Made by a program: the position numbers and the translations under genes. A stretch of DNA of 7,304 nt from Spirochaetales bacterium (GTDB lineage Bacteria > Spirochaetota > Spirochaetia > Sphaerochaetales > Sphaerochaetaceae). Positions within the stretch are counted from its first letter, which is position 1. Each line of letters opens with the position of its first letter. Positions 4,818 through 7,304 of the stretch are shown one piece after another. The DNA lies in NCBI GenBank assembly GCA_028723145.1, contig JAQYFM010000186.1:1-7304 (forward strand), written 5' to 3'. The notes under the pieces were generated by a model that saw only the letters and a list, made by a program, of their open reading frames with translations, did no database searches and was not told where the DNA came from.

Positions 4818-5465
4818 AATTATCTAGTTTGTTGTTTAGCTTTATTATTTTCTATATTAAATCTTTACAGCGTAAAAATTGGAAATAAAAAACTTAAGAT
4901 GGCTACAAAGCCATTTTTAGTTCCATTAATTTTTATTTCATTTGCACTTAATTCATCTGTAATCGGCAATAGATGGCTGTTGTTTCTAATTGCCTCATTA
5001 TATTGTTGTGGCGATATATTATTAATGTTTGATAATAAATACGCATTTTATATTGGTGCAATATCCTTCGCTTGTGGTCATATTTGTTTTGCTACTTACT
5101 TTATTCTTTTTAACTTTGATATTGTTTTTGCATTTCTTGGTTTAGTTTTATACCTAACTCATCTATATTTTCATGTTAAGAAATTAAAAAGTGTTAAAAA
5201 GGATATTAAATTAGAATTAATATATTCCTCTTTGATTGGAATACTTTTTGTTTCAATATTTGGTTCATTGAAATTAGATTTAGTATCGTTTGATTTATTT
5301 GCAGTTGTAGGAATAATTCTTTTTGTTTATTCAGATTCTAGAATTGCTTATTCAAGAGTAAAAATAATTGAAAAAAATGATTTTGAAATAATGCTAACAT
5401 ATATTCTAGCAATAATATTAATTCTAATCTCAGTTGTTTATATGAGAGGAAGCTTATTAATTTAA
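4806..5465 (+). CDS. YhhN/TMEM86 family membrane protein (possible lysoplasmalogenase)
   Basis: A very hydrophobic protein of 219 residues (216 if Met4 is the start) with about eight membrane segments. Family motifs are TKPFLVP (34-40), YCCGDILLMF (66-75), IGAISFACGHICFATYF (83-99) and VYSDSRIAYSRV (174-185). The polar residues K35, D70, H92 and D177 in otherwise hydrophobic helices match the conserved positions of YhhN/TMEM86. Animal TMEM86B and a Legionella member cleave the vinyl ether bond of lysoplasmalogen to an aldehyde and a glycerophospho-head group. Whether this one does so is inferred; plasmalogens are common in anaerobes, which makes it plausible. There is no Shine-Dalgarno before either ATG. 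The gene is distinctly more AT-rich than the sugar and outer membrane genes. It stands alone between the Fic terminator and a convergent beta-glucosidase gene. Confidence 0.85.
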   Translation: MLDMNYLVCCLALLFSILNLYSVKIGNKKLKMATKPFLVPLIFISFALNSSVIGNRWLLFLIASLYCCGDILLMFDNKYAFYIGAISFACGHICFATYFILFNFDIVFAFLGLVLYLTHLYFHVKKLKSVKKDIKLELIYSSLIGILFVSIFGSLKLDLVSFDLFAVVGIILFVYSDSRIAYSRVKIIEKNDFEIMLTYILAIILILISVVYMRGSLLI

Positions 5466-5489
5466 GAGGCTACCTAATTTGGTAGCCTC
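5466..5489. terminator. Shared hairpin between convergent yhhN and beta-glucosidase genes
   Basis: GAGGCTACC (5466-5474) and GGTAGCCTC (5481-5489) form a perfect nine-pair stem with a six-base loop. It starts on the base after the yhhN stop codon and lies seven bases past the beta-glucosidase stop. The symmetry lets it act in both directions. T-runs are poor: none on the plus side, and TTAAATTAA on the minus side. It is therefore a probable bidirectional terminator or 3'-end-protecting stem rather than a textbook one. Confidence 0.75.
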
Positions 5490-5496
5490 AATACAA

Positions 5497-6831
5497 TCAC
5501 ATATCGACTTCGCCATAACCTGCGATAACATCACGATAGAAATAAGCACTATCTTTTGGATAACGTTTTAGAGTTTTATAATCTGCATAAACAATTCCAA
5601 AACGTTTTGAGTATCCTTCAGTCCATTCATAATTGTCAATAAAAGACCAAACAAAATAACCTCTTAAATCAACTCCTTCCTTAATCGCCTGACTGCAAGC
5701 TTTAAGATGGTTATATATGTAGTTTATTCTTTCTTTGTCGTGAACTCTGTTATCAAGAGTCAGCTTATCATCCTCTGCAGATCCATTTTCAGTGATATAT
5801 AGAGGTGTATGGTTAGTATATTTATCCAACCATTTAAGCTGTCGTAGCAGACCTTCACAATCACAAGGCCAACCAATATCTGTTCTTCTTTCCCAAAATG
5901 GCTGTTGCTCAAAACCAAGTGGTTTAGATTTTGATGCACTAACAGGGTACTCATTGTAGTAGTTAACACCAAAGAAATCGACCTTAGTACTAATTAATTC
6001 CATATCACCATCTTGGATAGGGAAGGTAATACCATATGTTTTAGTTAAAATTTCTGGGTAACCTTTGCCGGTGTATGGCCCTAAGAATGCTTCAGTTTCA
6101 AGTGCTCTTGATAGCTTAGCTGCATCAATATCACATTGTTTTCTAGTTGCAGGACGAGGAGTTTGTGGATTAACAGTGATACCAATTGGAGCTTTATAGC
6201 CTTTTTCACGATAGTATTTCATTGCAAGTCCATGAGCTAAGTTAACATGGTGAACTGCTTTTGTTGCAAGATTCATATCTTGATATCCAGGTGCATGAGC
6301 TCCATATAGATAGCTTAACCATGTAATACAAAATGGTTCATTTATTGTAATCCATGAATCAACAACATCTGAAAGATTATCAAAAAGAACTTTAGCATAT
6401 TCAAGGTAATCATATGCAATTTGACGATTTGTCCAACCACCTTCATCTTGCAGGCTTTGTGGAAGATCCCAGTGATATATGGTTGCATATGCTTTCATAC
6501 CATGTTTATGTAGCTCTTTGCAAAGATTACGATAGTATTCAATGCCCTTTGGGTTAACTTCTCCTCTTCCATTTGGAATAATTCTAGGCCAAGCAATCGA
6601 GAATCTATATGCTTGAATGCCAAGACTATCCATAAGCTCGATATCTTCTTTATATCTATGGTATTGGTCTACGGATACCTTACCATCATCACCACAAAAT
6701 ACCTTACCTGGAATTGCTGCAAAAGTATCCCATATGCATGGCTTTCTGCCATCTTCAAAACTTGCTCCTTCTACCTGATAGGAAGCAGTAGCACAGCCAA
6801 AAAGAAAATCCTTTGAAAAATCTAAGCTCAT
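5497..6831 (-). CDS. GH1 family beta-glucosidase
   Basis: A 444-residue cytoplasmic glycoside hydrolase family 1 enzyme with a (beta/alpha)8 barrel that retains configuration while releasing glucose (or galactose) from beta-linked di- and oligosaccharides. The N-terminal family signature runs from FLFGCATASYQVEGA (9-23). The acid/base Glu is E165 in TINEPF and the nucleophile is E348 in YITENGSA. Subsite -1 residues Q19, H120, N164, Y292, W395, E402 and W403 are all present. EWTEGYSKRFGIVYAD (402-417) is the form found in enzymes for free sugars; 6-phospho-beta-glucosidases carry a different Ser/Lys/Tyr phosphate-binding set here, so phosphorylated substrates are unlikely. No signal peptide, so substrate must be imported first. 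AAGGAAGG (6845-6838) lies six bases before the ATG. Length is complete. It is divergent from a ROK repressor gene, the likely regulator. Confidence 0.95.
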   Translation of the reverse strand: MSLDFSKDFLFGCATASYQVEGASFEDGRKPCIWDTFAAIPGKVFCGDDGKVSVDQYHRYKEDIELMDSLGIQAYRFSIAWPRIIPNGRGEVNPKGIEYYRNLCKELHKHGMKAYATIYHWDLPQSLQDEGGWTNRQIAYDYLEYAKVLFDNLSDVVDSWITINEPFCITWLSYLYGAHAPGYQDMNLATKAVHHVNLAHGLAMKYYREKGYKAPIGITVNPQTPRPATRKQCDIDAAKLSRALETEAFLGPYTGKGYPEILTKTYGITFPIQDGDMELISTKVDFFGVNYYNEYPVSASKSKPLGFEQQPFWERRTDIGWPCDCEGLLRQLKWLDKYTNHTPLYITENGSAEDDKLTLDNRVHDKERINYIYNHLKACSQAIKEGVDLRGYFVWSFIDNYEWTEGYSKRFGIVYADYKTLKRYPKDSAYFYRDVIAGYGEVDM

Positions 6832-6905
6832 ATTAAACCTTCCTTCATAAATAGCTTATAGGTGATTTTTATATTTGTAAAGTTAATTGTACACAGGTTG
6901 AACAA
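6832..6905 (-). promoter_or_regulatory. Promoter region of the beta-glucosidase gene with a candidate operator
   Basis: On the minus strand TATAAA (6873-6868) is the best -10; no good -35 is found 16-18 bases upstream (CTGTGT at 6896-6891). TACAAA (6879-6874) with TTCAAC (6902-6897) is an alternative. The -35 area is covered by an inverted repeat, TTGTACA (6887-6893) and TGAACAA (6899-6905), six of seven matching over a five-base spacer. A bound repressor there would block RNA polymerase. The leader ends in AAGGAAGG. Confidence 0.45.
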
Positions 6906-6919
6906 ACTTTCTTTTTTCC

Positions 6920-6948
6920 TTGACAACTAGAGAATTTGGCCTAATACT
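6920..6948 (+). promoter_or_regulatory. Promoter of the ROK repressor gene
   Basis: A perfect TTGACA (6920-6925) is followed after 17 bases by AATACT (6943-6948, four of six with the key A2 and T6). The start of transcription would be about 6955, inside the palindrome at 6950-6970. GGAGG (6976-6980) gives a good ribosome site four bases before the ATG at 6985. Confidence 0.65.
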
Positions 6949-6949
6949 G

Positions 6950-6970
6950 AGTTTGTACAGTGGACGAACT
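6950..6970. promoter_or_regulatory. Palindromic operator candidate over the ROK gene transcription start
   Basis: AGTTTGTAC (6950-6958) and GGACGAACT (6962-6970) are inverted repeats with seven of nine matching positions around a three-base centre. AGTTTGT-type half-sites are known from XylR-class ROK operators such as that of Bacillus xylose genes. The position, on the predicted transcription start, suits autorepression. The beta-glucosidase side has related half-sites TTGTACA/TTGTTCA with a wider spacer. Confidence 0.55.
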
Positions 6971-6984
6971 TAATTGGAGGTCGT

Positions 6985-7304
6985 ATGCCTATTAATAATA
7001 ATATCTTTCAGAAGAATGCTAATACTGCACTCGTCACACAAGCTATTTGGCTATCGGGAGAAGTATCTCGTGTTGATATTTCAAGGAGCCTCCATCTTTA
7101 TCGTTCTACTGTAACAAATATCATCTCCTTTTTGTTGGATTCCGGTGTTGTTCTAGAAGGGGAAACATCTTCTTCTCCTTCACAGGGCGGCCGGAAACCT
7201 ATTTTATTAAAGCTCAATGATAATTTTGGATGTGTGTTTGGAATTGATATTCAGCCATCTCACTATAGATTATCTATTCTTTCTTTTTCAGGTAAAACAC
7301 TTTG
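6985..7304 (+). CDS. ROK family (XylR/NagC-type) transcriptional repressor, 5' part cut by window edge
   Basis: The first 106 residues of a sugar-responsive repressor. A winged helix-turn-helix occupies about 12-75: VSRVDISRSLHLYRSTVTNI (27-46) holds the helix-turn-helix, LLDSGVVLEGE (50-60) the end of the recognition part, and the SPSQGGRKPILLKL wing (64-77) carries the GGRKP motif typical of ROK repressors. FGCVFGIDI (81-89) then opens the actin-like sugar-binding ROK domain, which continues beyond the window along with its zinc motif. ROK repressors usually leave DNA when a sugar or its phosphate is bound. Divergence from the GH1 beta-glucosidase and operator-like palindromes in between suggest that it controls that gene and itself, with a beta-glucoside or glucose as effector; this is inference. 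GGAGG before the ATG settles the start. Confidence 0.9.
   Translation, partial: MPINNNIFQKNANTALVTQAIWLSGEVSRVDISRSLHLYRSTVTNIISFLLDSGVVLEGETSSSPSQGGRKPILLKLNDNFGCVFGIDIQPSHYRLSILSFSGKTL

Noticed and set aside
6613..6816. Open frame on the plus strand inside the beta-glucosidase gene, with other short ones at 1087-1278, 3236-3424 and 5760-5972
   Set aside because: All lie opposite to or out of frame within well-supported genes and have no promoter, ribosome site or recognisable protein.
5497..6831. 6-phospho-beta-glucosidase partnered with a PTS
   Set aside because: The E402-W403 and GYSKRFG region is the free-sugar form, and no PTS gene or antiterminator is present.
1..7304. Insertion sequences, phage genes, tRNA or rRNA genes, CRISPR arrays
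   Set aside because: No transposase or integrase motifs, no clustered direct repeats, no tRNA-like cloverleaf and no long terminal inverted repeats were seen on either strand.

Overview
The window looks like a low-GC chromosomal segment of a gut or host-associated spirochaete (Spirochaetota; Sphaerochaetaceae or Treponema-like is my best guess, inferred from protein style rather than from a marker gene). The main support is a sugar-binding protein whose mature part starts in the middle of the normal MglB fold, as in the circularly permuted MglB-2 of Treponema pallidum. A signal peptide followed by Asn-Gly-Ser-Ala-Glu, and a Pro/Glu-rich outer membrane protein with an FN3-like front and a beta-barrel end, fit the same group.

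Layout. (1) 1-267, minus strand: 5' end of an MglB-type periplasmic galactose/glucose-binding protein, cut by the window edge. (2) 398-1896, minus strand: a two-gene operon, a LOG-family phosphoribohydrolase followed by a YitT-family membrane protein, joined by an ATGA overlap. (3) 1897-2060: divergent promoter region. (4) 2061-3548, plus strand: multi-domain outer membrane protein with its own promoter, a hairpin at the mRNA 5' end and a clean intrinsic terminator. (5) 3639-4746, plus strand: a MazG-like nucleotide pyrophosphohydrolase overlapping a Fic AMP-transferase that carries its own VbhA-like antitoxin region, ended by a strong terminator. (6) 4806-5465, plus strand: a YhhN/TMEM86 membrane protein. 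It converges on (7) 5497-6831, minus strand: a GH1 beta-glucosidase, with a shared hairpin between the two. (8) 6985-7304, plus strand: N-terminal part of a ROK-family repressor, divergent from the beta-glucosidase, with palindromic operator-like sites in the shared promoter region.

Sugar uptake and hydrolysis (MglB, beta-glucosidase, ROK repressor) lie at both ends; the middle holds nucleotide-related enzymes (LOG, MazG-like), a Fic module, and membrane proteins. No RNA gene, CRISPR array, insertion sequence or phage gene was seen, and no gene-free stretch exceeds 300 bases.

The most unusual features are the permuted MglB, the MazG-like/antitoxin-Fic overlapping pair, and three transcription units (log-yitT, mazG-fic, yhhN) whose start codons lie only about 7-11 bases downstream of a good -10 box with no usable Shine-Dalgarno sequence. 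Those mRNAs should therefore be leaderless or nearly so. The other four genes that start in the window and head their own units have ordinary ribosome binding sites.
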